The position numbers and the translations under genes were made by a program. DNA of 64,000 nt from Bradyrhizobium sp. JYMT SZCCT0180 (lineage in GTDB: Bacteria; Pseudomonadota; Alphaproteobacteria; Rhizobiales; Xanthobacteraceae). The notes beneath the pieces are model-generated. The model was not told the DNA's origin, made no database searches, and saw only the letters and a list, made by a program, of their open reading frames with translations. The stretch spans positions 124,001-188,000 of the forward strand of contig NZ_JAFCLZ010000014.1 of assembly GCF_018130165.1 (NCBI RefSeq), written 5' to 3'. Positions 25,504 through 33,785 of this stretch are shown in pieces (the stretch's first letter is position 1; each line of letters starts with the position of its first letter).

Positions 25504-25835
25504 CATGGCCGTTCTGTTGCCAGGTGGACCAACCCCGAACAGGTTACGCCGCGAGGCGCACTTCGTTCAATGCAACGTTATCGTTTGCATTTAGGTTTTT
25601 GACCCGATAACGGCGGTATCATGCCGAGCACAATTCAGAACTTCTTTGCGACCATCGATCCTGGTTCGCCCCCGCCATAGCAGCCCTGGGATCTTGCCTT
25701 GCGGCAGAATCGATCTCACCGAAATGAGACCTTTAAGCTCAAGCTGCTAAGGTGGAGGCGCCGGGTACTGCCCCCGGGTCTGCCCGCAGTCCATTCTAAG
25801 GTTCAGCGCCATCGTCTTGCGACGGGGCGGTTGTA
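25473..25835 (-). ncRNA. ssrA: tmRNA, two-piece permuted form
   Basis: Rescues stalled ribosomes. The tag frame on the minus strand (25588 to 25544) reads ANDNVALNEVRLAA and then TAA. The acceptor stem is split, as in alphaproteobacterial two-piece tmRNA: the coding piece starts with GGGGGCG at 25673, and CGCCTCC (25760-25754) in the upstream acceptor piece pairs with it, including a G-U at the third pair, the alanine identity element. A T-arm with GGGGGCAGTACCCGG precedes CGCCTCC; discriminator A and CC follow, while the last A of CCA is not encoded. The intervening segment (25674-25750) would be removed. The upstream end is approximate. Confidence 0.93.
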
Positions 25836-25877
25836 CGCGGGATTGGTGGGGAAAGATAGGGTGGTAACAGACCGTGT

Positions 25878-25915
25878 GGGCGAAGCGAATCCAACCCTCG
25901 TATCAGCCTGGGAGG
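25878..25915 (-). repeat. degenerate copy of the 3' part of tRNA-Gly (putative att site)
   Basis: Matches 34 of 39 aligned positions of 27397-27435 in the tRNA-Gly gene, same orientation, with four mismatches and one gap. It covers the T-arm and part of the anticodon arm. No 5' tRNA half is beside it, so it is not a functional tRNA. It and the tRNA flank the caspase gene as direct repeats, the pattern left by integration into a tRNA 3' end. Confidence 0.8.
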
Positions 25916-25947
25916 AACTTTTGACCGTAGCGATTGCGCAAACCCGG

Positions 25948-27351
25948 TCAGCGACAGCCAAAATGGCTCTTGTCCCTCCGGTCGGTAAAGAGCTGATAGT
26001 CGTATCCGCATCCCGCCGAACCGCAGGACCGACTCTCGCCCAACCATGCGGGAATTTTGCCTTGCAAGTTAACAGCATAGACAGTCGACGTCTCTTTTCG
26101 GCAAGTCTTGTCTTCCGACAAAAATTGTCTGCCGCCAAAGCCGCCAAACTCCTGCGACCAAACATTGTTGTCTAGACCAACGACCAAGGCCCCGTTTCTT
26201 GCTCCGAGTAGGGTGACCTTCCACCTCACTGGCTTCCGCGTCCTTTCAAGAACGGTGTGCGTGGGTTCCCCGTCCACCGTGATGATAACGTCGCCCGTAC
26301 GACTGAATGGTGCAGTCCAACTCGAGGACATGGTTTCCAATTTTACATCGTTGAGGTTCGAGCCAGTCTTGAGCCCGGCATGATGCCATTTGATGGGGGA
26401 ACGGACGGCCGGATCCCATGCCATCATGTAGGTCGCGCCTTGAACGAAGTTCTGATCCCTGTCCGGCAGGAACATGCCAACAAGCGCTTCGATGGAAATT
26501 TGATCACTGCCAGCAGGGAAAAAATCACCGTTGATCGACGATTCATACCAGGGCGTCTGCCTGCCCTGACTGTCTTTTGTAACTCCCGAACGAGTCGACT
26601 TCAGAATGGTCTCTAATGTTGTGTTCGGGCTAGCGATGTATTTCTTGAGGTACGTCGTATACGGGCTGTTTCGACCGGACCCGTCGGCGGCCACAGAATT
26701 CGGAGCGGTCGAATATGAAATCAGAACCCCTTCCAGATTCGCTCGTGCATCTCCGGCCGATTTTCCCTGATCCGTGCCTTTTGATGCACGAGGCACGGTT
26801 CGCGCCAAGCCCGACTCTATCCCGGCTATCGCGGAAAACGGCGAATCCCTGCACGCATCGAGGAAAATGACCGTTATGGCAGGCTTGGCCCCCTCAAGAT
26901 CGCGAAGCAAATCGCTGACGGTGATCGCGACCCTGTCCAAATCGCGAGGTGCAGAAACCTGACCTACTGCGTCGACCGGCAGCAAATAGTTCTGACCGCC
27001 ATGCTGAACGCCGTGTCCGGCGTAGAAGACAAACGCAGCCGCTCCAGTCGGCAGTGCATCGACGAACTGCTGGATCGTCAGCCGCATCTGCCGAATGTCG
27101 AGATTATTGCCCAACGTGACCTTGAAGCCCACACTCCGCAAAGCGGCCGCCATGTCGGTTGCATCGTTCACCGGATTTTTAAGCGGCGAACTCCGATACG
27201 CTCCATTACCGATGACCAGGGCGTGGCGATTATTGAATGGATCGATGGTCGCTGGTGCAGGCTGGCCGCTTGCCACCTCTATCTGTAAGAGCCCCGCAAT
27301 AAGTGCCCAGAAAACCAAACGCAACCAGCCTTGCGACATTCTGAAATACAT
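25948..27351 (-). CDS. caspase-family (peptidase C14) exported protein
   Basis: Bacterial caspase homologue of 467 residues, predicted to cleave proteins with a Cys-His dyad. After an N-terminal hydrophobic segment (WLRLVFWALIAGLLQIEVASG) the p20-like domain starts with NRHALVIGNGAY. His113 lies in FYAGHGVQ and Cys167 in IFLDACRDSPF. The domain runs to about residue 270 (TTYLKKYI). The C-terminal 190 residues, Cys-rich at the end (KTCRKETS, SRSCGSAGCGYD), are not assigned. The ATG at 27351 is chosen; the frame continues upstream through the tRNA-Gly gene, which cannot be coding. G+C is lower than around it (hand counts 31/60 and 34/60, against 43/60 in ogt). It lies between tRNA-Gly and a tRNA fragment, which suggests acquisition. 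Confidence 0.9.
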   Translation of the reverse strand: MYFRMSQGWLRLVFWALIAGLLQIEVASGQPAPATIDPFNNRHALVIGNGAYRSSPLKNPVNDATDMAAALRSVGFKVTLGNNLDIRQMRLTIQQFVDALPTGAAAFVFYAGHGVQHGGQNYLLPVDAVGQVSAPRDLDRVAITVSDLLRDLEGAKPAITVIFLDACRDSPFSAIAGIESGLARTVPRASKGTDQGKSAGDARANLEGVLISYSTAPNSVAADGSGRNSPYTTYLKKYIASPNTTLETILKSTRSGVTKDSQGRQTPWYESSINGDFFPAGSDQISIEALVGMFLPDRDQNFVQGATYMMAWDPAVRSPIKWHHAGLKTGSNLNDVKLETMSSSWTAPFSRTGDVIITVDGEPTHTVLERTRKPVRWKVTLLGARNGALVVGLDNNVWSQEFGGFGGRQFLSEDKTCRKETSTVYAVNLQGKIPAWLGESRSCGSAGCGYDYQLFTDRRDKSHFGCR

Positions 27352-27390
27352 TGAAAATTTCACCAATGGCGATGGCAAAAGGCAATGAAT

Positions 27391-27464
27391 TGGAGCGGGC
27401 GAAGGGAATCGAACCCTCGTATGCAGCTTGGGAAGCTGCCGTTCTACCATTGAACTACGCCCGC
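27391..27464 (-). tRNA. tRNA-Gly, anticodon CCC
   Basis: Minus strand reads GCGGGCGTAGTTCAATGG... with a 7-pair acceptor stem (GCGGGCG/CGCCCGC), anticodon arm GCAGC-TTCCCAA-GCTGC giving CCC, a T-arm with GTTCGATTC, discriminator T and encoded CCA (27393-27391). The 3' end borders the caspase gene region and serves as the likely integration site. Confidence 0.97.
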
Positions 27465-27614
27465 GAACGCTTTTGCGCTCCCCCTGATTAGCCGACCCCG
27501 GGCGTTCCGCCAAGCGGTACCCGCGCCTCCCCGTCCCAGGCCCTTAACGGGTTACAAAGATTCCAGATGCGCGCTTTGATGACGGTGTTATGATCCTGCC
27601 GGGGTTGGTGGCGT

Positions 27615-28193
27615 ATGGCGGGGCGGGGCTACAGCATTTTTGACACGGGAATCGGCCGGTGCGGGATCGCATGGGGCGATCTCGGCGTTATGGGCGTGCA
27701 GCTCCCGGAAGCCCGCGAGATCGACACCAGACGGCGGCTGTTCCAGCTTTATCCCGACGCCCGCGAACTTCGCCCTCCGGAGAATGTCACAAGCGCGATC
27801 GAAGGCATCGTGGCGTTGCTGCGCGGCGCGCCTAGCGACCTTTCCGATGTCGCGCTCGACATGACCGGCATTCCCGCCTTCAACCAGCGCGTCTATCAGC
27901 TCGCGCGCACCATCCCGCGCGGCGAGACCCGCATTTATGCCGATGTCGCCAGTGCGTTGCGCGCCTCGGGCGCGGTGTATTCGGTGGCGCAGGCGATTGC
28001 CCGCAACCCCTTCATGATCATCGTGCCCTGCCATCGCGTGCTCGAGGCCGGGCACTATGCCGACAAGATCTCGCCGAACGGCGGCGCCATCTCCAAGCGC
28101 CGGCTGCTGTCGATCGAGGGCACCCATCCGACCGCCAGCAAGACCCTGTTCGACGTGCTGCTGCCGGTTGCGCCGCCACGCCCGCCTACCTAA
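27615..28193 (+). CDS. ogt: methylated-DNA-[protein]-cysteine S-methyltransferase
   Basis: Removes alkyl groups from O6-guanine by suicidal transfer to Cys139 in the motif IIVPCHRVL. The helix-turn-helix region (FNQRVYQLARTIPRGETRIYADVA) precedes it, then IARNPFM and the C-terminal SKRRLLSIEG. 192 residues with an N-terminal domain, like Ogt/Ada-C. The ATG at 27615 begins MAGRGYSIFDT. An AraC-family regulator starts 9 bases after the stop, so the two form an operon that resembles a split Ada arrangement. Confidence 0.92.
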   Translation: MAGRGYSIFDTGIGRCGIAWGDLGVMGVQLPEAREIDTRRRLFQLYPDARELRPPENVTSAIEGIVALLRGAPSDLSDVALDMTGIPAFNQRVYQLARTIPRGETRIYADVASALRASGAVYSVAQAIARNPFMIIVPCHRVLEAGHYADKISPNGGAISKRRLLSIEGTHPTASKTLFDVLLPVAPPRPPT

Positions 28194-28202
28194 ATTTACG
28201 GG

Positions 28203-29042
28203 ATGACCGCGACCACGCTTCTGGAACGCAAATCGATTTCGGTGTCCGACTTCCGCTGCAGCGCGGGACCCGGCGATAGGCCTTTTGCCGAGCAGCACCG
28301 CTGCCACTCGATTTCCTATGTCCGCAAGGGCAGTTTCGGCCTGCACTGCCGCGGCAAGTTCAGTGAACTGGTGGCGGGATCGGTGCTGATCGGCCATCCC
28401 GGCGACGAATATACCTGCACCCATGACCACGTGTGCGGCGACGAGTGCCTGTCGTTCTTCTTAGGCCCGGAATTGGTCGATGCGATCAGCGAAGCCAGGG
28501 ATATCTGGCAGATCGGCTCGGCGCCGCCGCTGCCGGAACTGATGGTGCTCGGCGAACTGGCGCAGGCGGCGGCAGATGGCAACAGCGACATCGGCCTCGA
28601 CGAGATCGGGCAGGTGTTCGCCAGCCGCTTTGTCGAGGTGGTCTCCGGCAAGCCGCGCAAGGCTGGTCCCGATGCCGCCCGCGACCGCCGCCGTGCGGTG
28701 GAAACCGCGCTGTGGATCGACGCCAATTCGCACCGCGAAATCGACCTGGAAGATGCCGCAGGGCAAGCTGGCATCAGCCCGTTCCATTTCCTGCGGCTGT
28801 TCTCCGACGTGCTCGGCGTCACCCCGCACCAATATCTGCTGCGCTCGCGGCTGCGCCATGCGGCGCGGCGGCTGGCCGATGACGACAGCCCGATAACCGA
28901 TATCGCCTATGACGTCGGCTTCGGCGATCTCTCCAATTTCGTGCGCACGTTCCACCGCGCCGCCGGCGCCTCGCCGCTCCGGTTCCGCCAGGCCTCGCGC
29001 GGGAAGCGCAAGATTCTCCAAGAACGGCTTGCCCTCAACTAG
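28203..29042 (+). CDS. AraC-family regulator
   Basis: Protein of 279 residues. The C-terminal AraC DNA-binding domain (about 175-270) shows both HTH units: IDLEDAAGQAGISPFHFLRLF, the linker GVTPHQYLLRSRL, and ITDIAYDVGFGDLSNFVRTF. The N-terminal sensing part is a cupin-like fold with an unusual Cys/His cluster (Cys72, His74, His76, Cys78, Cys82 in YTCTHDHVCGDECL) that could bind metal or react with electrophiles. Coupled to ogt (9 bases apart), so it may control the alkylation response; this is inference. Confidence 0.9.
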   Translation: MTATTLLERKSISVSDFRCSAGPGDRPFAEQHRCHSISYVRKGSFGLHCRGKFSELVAGSVLIGHPGDEYTCTHDHVCGDECLSFFLGPELVDAISEARDIWQIGSAPPLPELMVLGELAQAAADGNSDIGLDEIGQVFASRFVEVVSGKPRKAGPDAARDRRRAVETALWIDANSHREIDLEDAAGQAGISPFHFLRLFSDVLGVTPHQYLLRSRLRHAARRLADDDSPITDIAYDVGFGDLSNFVRTFHRAAGASPLRFRQASRGKRKILQERLALN

Positions 29043-29098
29043 CTAGGGTTTCTCCAGGTTGCGCGGCATTCCCGCGCGGTTTTGACTGGAGAACAGCA

Positions 29099-29458
29099 AT
29101 GTACGACCACATCGGATTACGCGTCGGAAATCTCGACGCCAGCGTGCGTTTCTATACGGCAGCGCTCGCGCCCCTCGGCTTTGTGCTGTGCTCGCGCGAT
29201 GATTCCGGCGCGGGTTTTGGGCCCAAGGACCAACCCGCGCTCTGGCTGCATCTGCACAAGGGTGCCGCCGGCACTGGCGCCCATGTCGCTTTCCGCGCGG
29301 CCGACCATGCCGCGATCAAGCAATTCCACGCCGAGGGCCTGAAGGCCGGCGGCCGCGACAATGGCGGCGCGGGTGCACGGGCGGATTACAGCCCGACCTA
29401 CTACGCGGCGTTTTTGATCGACCCTGACGGCAACAACGTCGAGGCGGTTTGCACGTAG
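29099..29458 (+). CDS. VOC-family (glyoxalase-like) protein
   Basis: Single VOC domain protein of 119 residues: MYDHIGLRVGNLDASVRFYTAALAPLGF is the first beta-alpha-beta module; GTGAHVAFRAADHAAIKQFHAEGL and YYAAFLIDPDGNNVEAVC the second. His4 and Glu (NNVEAV) fit the metal positions. Members include isomerases and resistance proteins; substrate unknown. ATG at 29099 follows GGAGAACAGC. Confidence 0.92.
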   Translation: MYDHIGLRVGNLDASVRFYTAALAPLGFVLCSRDDSGAGFGPKDQPALWLHLHKGAAGTGAHVAFRAADHAAIKQFHAEGLKAGGRDNGGAGARADYSPTYYAAFLIDPDGNNVEAVCT

Positions 29459-29466
29459 TCGCGGAT

Positions 29467-29547
29467 CGTAGGGTGGGCAAAGCGAAGCGTGCCCACCTTC
29501 GAGAGCACGGTCGTGATGGTGGGCACGCTTCGCTTTGCCCACCCTAC
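29467..29547. repeat. intergenic paired repeat, GTAGGGTGGGCAAAGCG family
   Basis: Third copy of the family (12234, 15125). The left unit GTAGGGTGGGCAAAGCGAAG and the right unit GCTTCGCTTTGCCCACCCTA are nearly perfect inverse copies around about 30 bases. Lies between VOC and SRPBCC genes on the same strand. Confidence 0.85.
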
Positions 29548-29570
29548 AGATGAGCTTCGAAAGGAATCAC

Positions 29571-29972
29571 ATGGCTTCCATCCACAAGGACATCATCATC
29601 GACGCCAATCCCAATGACGTCTGGGACGCGGTGCGCGATTTCGGCGCGTTGCATACGCGGCTGGTGCCCGGCTTCGTGCTCGACACCCGCCTCGACGGCG
29701 ACGCGCGGATCGTGACGTTCTCCAACGGAACGGTGGCGCGCGAACTGCTGGTCGATTGCGACGATGCGCGGCGGCGGCTGGTTTATGCTGTCATCAGCGA
29801 ACGGATCAAACAGCACAGCGCCTCGGTGCAGGTGACCGCTGAAGGCGACGGCCGCAGCCGGCTGGCCTGGACCGTCGACGTGCTGCCGAATGAAATCGCG
29901 CCCTACATGAATGCGCAAATGGATCAGGCGGCGCTGGCGATGCAGAACGCGCTTGGGAAAGCCGCGGCATGA
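29571..29972 (+). CDS. SRPBCC (START-like) domain protein
   Basis: Protein of 133 residues with a polyketide cyclase/START-like ligand-binding fold: ASIHKDIIIDANPNDVWDAVRDFGALHTRLVPGF at the start, strands IVTFSNGTVARELLVDCD and LAWTVDVLPNE, and the closing helix MDQAALAMQNALGK. ATG at 29571 has GAAAGGA upstream; the frame upstream to 29535 runs into the repeat. The stop overlaps the next start (ATGA). Confidence 0.88.
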   Translation: MASIHKDIIIDANPNDVWDAVRDFGALHTRLVPGFVLDTRLDGDARIVTFSNGTVARELLVDCDDARRRLVYAVISERIKQHSASVQVTAEGDGRSRLAWTVDVLPNEIAPYMNAQMDQAALAMQNALGKAAA

Positions 29973-30499
29973 TTTCCGCGTTTCTCGAAGCGCTCGGCGC
30001 GGTCGGTCCCTCAACCGACCGCGCCGGCAAGATGGATCTCTACGGACGTTTTGTCGGCTCCTGGGATCTCGACGTCAGGCAATTTGCCGACGACGGCCGC
30101 GAGCGCCGCCGCGCCGGTGAGTGGCATTTCGGCTGGGCGCTGGAGGGCCGCGCAATCCAGGATGTCTGGATCGTGCCGCCGCGCGGCGAAGCGCGACACG
30201 GCGACGCCACGTTGAAAATCAATTCCTACGGCACGACGCTGCGGGTCTACGATCCTGACATCGATGCCTGGCGCATCCAGTGGACCGATCCGGTGGCGCG
30301 AAGTTTCCTGCAGATGATCGGCCGTGCTGAAGGCCGTGACATCGTGCAGCACGGCACGCGGCCGGACGGCCAATTGATGCGTTGGAGTTTTTCCGAGATC
30401 ACACCGAACTCGTTCCTGTGGCGTGGTAAGATCTCCGCGGACAACGGCGCGAGCTGGCGTGTCAATACCGAGTTCACCGCCCGACGCCGAGCACCGTGA
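29969..30499 (+). CDS. conserved protein of unknown function (calycin-like)
   Basis: Protein of 176 residues, translationally coupled to the SRPBCC gene by a 4-base overlap. Alternating strands such as LYGRFVGSWDLDVRQF, GEWHFGWALEGRAIQDVWIVPP, LRVYDPDIDAWRIQWTDP and RWSFSEITPNSFLWRGKIS suggest a lipocalin-like barrel. I do not recognise a named family with certainty. Its pairing with a START-like protein suggests handling of a hydrophobic ligand. Confidence 0.8.
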   Translation: MISAFLEALGAVGPSTDRAGKMDLYGRFVGSWDLDVRQFADDGRERRRAGEWHFGWALEGRAIQDVWIVPPRGEARHGDATLKINSYGTTLRVYDPDIDAWRIQWTDPVARSFLQMIGRAEGRDIVQHGTRPDGQLMRWSFSEITPNSFLWRGKISADNGASWRVNTEFTARRRAP

Positions 30500-30597
30500 T
30501 CTTTCGCACAGATCAGTAGTTCGCCCTTTCCTAGTGTCACCAGTTGCGCCCGGATGGCACCGCCCCCGCGGGCCGCGGCGCATTGGGAGGTCGAACC

Positions 30598-31083
30598 ATG
30601 ACTGGAGCTGACAAGGTTGTGTGTCAGGCGGCCACGCTGTTGCTGCTGTTTGCCCTGACGACGATGCCGGCGAAGGCGCAATTCGCCGGGTTTGGTGGCG
30701 GTGGAGGTGGCGGCGACGACATGATGACGCAGATGGCGCCGATGCTGGAAATGATGAAGGCGAAGATGGGCAAGCGCCGCTTCGGCATGATGATGCAGAC
30801 CGTGGGGCCGATGATGGGCCGCATGATGGAAGGTGGCGGCGGTGGTTTCGGCGGCATGATGGGCGGCGGTGGAATCCCCGGCGGCTACGGTGGCAGCTAT
30901 GGCGGCTATGGCAGCGGCATGGCCCACGGCTATGGCGTCAACATGGGCGGCATGGGCGGCGGCGACATCATGGGCATGCTCGGCGGCGCCGGCGGCAGCG
31001 AGATGATGAGCATGATCCCGCAGCTGATGCGCATGGCCAACGCGGGCGGCGGCCGTCACAGCCGGCGGCATCGGCGGCGCTGA
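30598..31083 (+). CDS. secreted Met/Gly-rich protein, unknown function
   Basis: Protein of 161 residues with a signal peptide (VVCQAATLLLLFALTTMPAKAQ). The mature part is low complexity: FGGGGGGGDDMMTQMAPMLEMMKAKMG, repeated MMG and GGYGG units, and a basic tail RRHRRR. Methionine is far above normal, as in Met-rich copper-binding segments, but no fold is evident. ATG at 30598 comes after GGGAGG. It ends one base before the convergent MATE gene. Could bind metal or form a matrix; unproven. Confidence 0.75.
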   Translation: MTGADKVVCQAATLLLLFALTTMPAKAQFAGFGGGGGGGDDMMTQMAPMLEMMKAKMGKRRFGMMMQTVGPMMGRMMEGGGGGFGGMMGGGGIPGGYGGSYGGYGSGMAHGYGVNMGGMGGGDIMGMLGGAGGSEMMSMIPQLMRMANAGGGRHSRRHRRR

Positions 31084-31084
31084 G

Positions 31085-32527
31085 CTACGACAGCGCCGGG
31101 CGAGCCTTGGCAAGGGGAACGCGCTTCGGTCCCCACCGCGTCAGGATCACGCTGAGGCAGGACAGCAGGCCGAGCAGCATCATCGATGCGGCCGTCAGCA
31201 TGAAGAAGTCCGTGGCGGTGGCGTTGTGCGTCGACAGCCACCAGCCGCCGATGCCGATGAACACCAGCCGCGCGGTCTGCGCCAGCACGGGGCCAAGCAC
31301 CTTGGCCGCGCCCTGCGATGAAAAATAGCAGGTCGTGGCCAGGCCGAGGAAGGCATACATCGGCGCCGCCGTAGACAGGTACTGCCGGCTTGCGGCGCGA
31401 ACGCCCGCATTGTCGGTGAAGAGATTGACCCAGATGTCGGGGAAGATCGCGATCAAGGTCGCCAACGCGCCGACCCCGACAAAGGCCACGCCGCCCGCGA
31501 TCCAGCAGATCCTGCGGGCCCGCGCGATGCGCTTCGCACCGATCGCCATGCCGACCATCGGCACCGTCGCGATGCCGACCGCGAACGCGATCGACGTCAG
31601 CATGAATTCGAGCCGCGCGCCGATACCGTAACCGGCCAGGATCTCGGTGCCGAAACCCGCCAGCATGTAGGTGAAGATGCTGATCGTCAGCACCGATTGC
31701 AGCGGCGAGAAGCAGGCGATGGCGCCGACCTTGAGAATGTCGATGAACATCGCCCAGCGAATCCGCAGGCCGACGATCCTGGGAACGATGCGCGCGCGGC
31801 CGGAAAACAGATACCACGACATCACGGAGATACTGATCAGGTAAGCGATCAGCGAACCGGCGGCGACGCCGCGCATGCCGAATTGCGGGATCGGGCCGAG
31901 GCCGAGACCGAGCGTGCCGCCAAGGATGATCTGGCAGACGGCGGAAATGAGCATCAGCAGCGAGGGCAATTTCATGTTGCCGGTGCCGCGCAGAATGCCG
32001 GCCATCGTGTTCATCAGCCATGGCACGACGGCGCCGCCGAAAAATATCTGCGTGTAGCCGATCGCCTGCGTCAGCACGTTGCCGCGGCCGCCCAGCAATT
32101 CAAGCAGCTTCGGACCGAAGATCAGCATACCCAGCATGAAGACGAGCCCGAAGCAGAGGCCGATCAGCAAGGCGTGCGCGGCGAGCACCGACGCCCGCTC
32201 GGTATCACCAGCGCCGAGCGCGCGCGCGATCGCGGACGCGACGCCGCCGCCCATGGCGCCGCCCGACATCGTCATGGTCAGGATCACGCAGGGAAATACC
32301 AACGCCATCGCGGCCAGCGATTCCACCCCGAGCCGGCCGATATAGGAGGTCTCGGCGATCACCACACAGGTACCGGCCGATAGCGCAATGACGTTGGGCC
32401 AGGCGAGCCACAGCAGCGTGCGCAGGATCGGACCGTCGACCAGCGCGTTCTTCGCCGGCGGCGGCGGTGGCGGCAGCGGGCGTTCTTCCTCGTCGACGGG
32501 AATTTCGGCAACGCCGATATCGGACAT
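31085..32527 (-). CDS. MATE-family efflux transporter (NorM-like)
   Basis: Transporter of 480 residues with about 12 membrane helices: LAWPNVIALSAGTCVVIAETSYIGRLGVESLAAMALVFP is the family's first helices; the second bundle has GYGIGARLEFMLTSIAFAVGIATVPMVGMAIGA. An acidic and Pro-rich N-terminal tail (VDEEERPLPPPPPP) of about 25 residues is cytoplasmic. It is unlike the DinF-type MATE at 7955. Substrate unknown. Ends one base from the Met/Gly-rich gene. Confidence 0.92.
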   Translation of the reverse strand: MSDIGVAEIPVDEEERPLPPPPPPAKNALVDGPILRTLLWLAWPNVIALSAGTCVVIAETSYIGRLGVESLAAMALVFPCVILTMTMSGGAMGGGVASAIARALGAGDTERASVLAAHALLIGLCFGLVFMLGMLIFGPKLLELLGGRGNVLTQAIGYTQIFFGGAVVPWLMNTMAGILRGTGNMKLPSLLMLISAVCQIILGGTLGLGLGPIPQFGMRGVAAGSLIAYLISISVMSWYLFSGRARIVPRIVGLRIRWAMFIDILKVGAIACFSPLQSVLTISIFTYMLAGFGTEILAGYGIGARLEFMLTSIAFAVGIATVPMVGMAIGAKRIARARRICWIAGGVAFVGVGALATLIAIFPDIWVNLFTDNAGVRAASRQYLSTAAPMYAFLGLATTCYFSSQGAAKVLGPVLAQTARLVFIGIGGWWLSTHNATATDFFMLTAASMMLLGLLSCLSVILTRWGPKRVPLAKARPALS

Positions 32528-32689
32528 TTCTGCTCCCGCGCGCGAAAGGCAACCTTAAGGTCGCGCGCCCATTCAATATTTTGGGCGCACTATCTCGCTG
32601 CGCCGAGCTGTTTCCTAGCACGGCAGGCGCTGATTCCGCGTGCGCGAAACGCAATGGGGGCCTGCGCGATTGCAGGCGGGCGCACTCCT

Positions 32690-33736
32690 CTAGCCGATCG
32701 ACCAGACGAACGGTGCCTTTCCACCGGTTGGCGGCTTCAAATGCACGGGAATATGGCGGCCGCAGCCGGCCGCCAGGCCCTCGAACAATCCCTGCAGCAC
32801 GCTGGCGCAGACCGGGTGATAATCGCCGACGTCGGCCATCAGCTTCCAGCTCTGCTGCCGGATTTCGAACGTGCCGTCGGACTCGCTGATCTCAACCGCA
32901 TCATCCTGCGCCTCGAACAGCGCACGCAGGAAGCCTGCAAATTCCCTCGCGCCGCCGCGGCTCGCCCCAAGGTTTTGCGCGATCTCGTCGAAATATTGCA
33001 TGCCGATCAGCTTGCCGGTGAGGTGCAACAGATATCGGGCATCCTCCGGGCCGAAGCATTGCACCATCACGGGAGCCGCGGTCTTCACATATTCCATCGC
33101 GTAGTTGCGATGGGCCTTTTCCAACCGCGGCTTCGGCCAGCTTGCAACAGGCAATGCCGGCGCGGTGGCGGGATCGAAGCGCGGCGCTTCGAGATGCCGC
33201 GCGAACACCATCCGCGCATCTAGGTCGAGCGGATGATCGTATTCGCAGTAATAGCCTTCGAGGCCGTCCTGGCCGTCGACGCTTTGCTTGGTGCAGACGA
33301 AGCCGAGATTGAGATTGCCGAGCGCCACGCCGTTATTGCCGTGCCAGCCCCGCAGCATCGCGCGCGACACTTCACCGGGCACGCCGCAGATCGCGGTGCC
33401 CCGCCAGATCCAGCGCGGCGGCGGATAACGGATCCAGGCCTTGCGATCGGTCTCGTACATGTATTCGACATGGACGCCGCCGATCCAGTTGGAGAGATAG
33501 TGATACTGCGCAGCCGCGACCGCCGGCGGCAGATGGCTGAGCCCGAGTTTTTCCAGCCCCGGCAGGAAGCGTTCCTGCTGCTGCCGGCGAAACACCCGGA
33601 ACACGAATTCGGCGGCGTCCGCCGTGCCGCGGCGGGAGACGACCGTGAGAACGAGGCCGGTGAAAAACGCATGATAGAGATCAGCGATGCTGCGCCACTT
33701 CGCCCATTGCGCTTGCTGCGATTGCTCTTCGGACAT
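32690..33736 (-). CDS. conserved protein of unknown function
   Basis: Soluble protein of 348 residues; no family recognised. It begins MSEEQSQQAQWAKWRSIADLYHAFF; inner conserved-looking parts are YHYLSNWIGGVHVEYMYETDRKAWIRYPPPRW, GNNGVALGNLNLGFVCTKQ, and near the end QQSWKLMADVGDYHPVCASVLQGLFEGLAAGCGRHIPVHLKPP. The Cys and His there might form an active site. ATG at 33736 has GGGAGAG just upstream; the frame runs on to 33790. No operon partner: 162 bases to the MATE start and repeats on the other side. Confidence 0.8.
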   Translation of the reverse strand: MSEEQSQQAQWAKWRSIADLYHAFFTGLVLTVVSRRGTADAAEFVFRVFRRQQQERFLPGLEKLGLSHLPPAVAAAQYHYLSNWIGGVHVEYMYETDRKAWIRYPPPRWIWRGTAICGVPGEVSRAMLRGWHGNNGVALGNLNLGFVCTKQSVDGQDGLEGYYCEYDHPLDLDARMVFARHLEAPRFDPATAPALPVASWPKPRLEKAHRNYAMEYVKTAAPVMVQCFGPEDARYLLHLTGKLIGMQYFDEIAQNLGASRGGAREFAGFLRALFEAQDDAVEISESDGTFEIRQQSWKLMADVGDYHPVCASVLQGLFEGLAAGCGRHIPVHLKPPTGGKAPFVWSIG

Positions 33737-33785
33737 GCTCTCTCCCGCGCCGATTTTCTTGTTGAGGGGCGAGCATATATCAGCC

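Noticed and set aside
25878..25915. Second functional tRNA-Gly
   Set aside because: Only the 3' part is present, the T-loop is mutated and no 5' half or acceptor stem is found.
25699..26175. Plus-strand frame of 158 codons across tmRNA and caspase end
   Set aside because: It overlaps the tmRNA acceptor piece and the caspase gene antisense and has no family features.
27352..27513. N-terminal extension of the caspase reading frame
   Set aside because: It runs through the tRNA-Gly gene; the peptide there is simply the tRNA read as protein. The ATG at 27351 directly precedes the hydrophobic segment.
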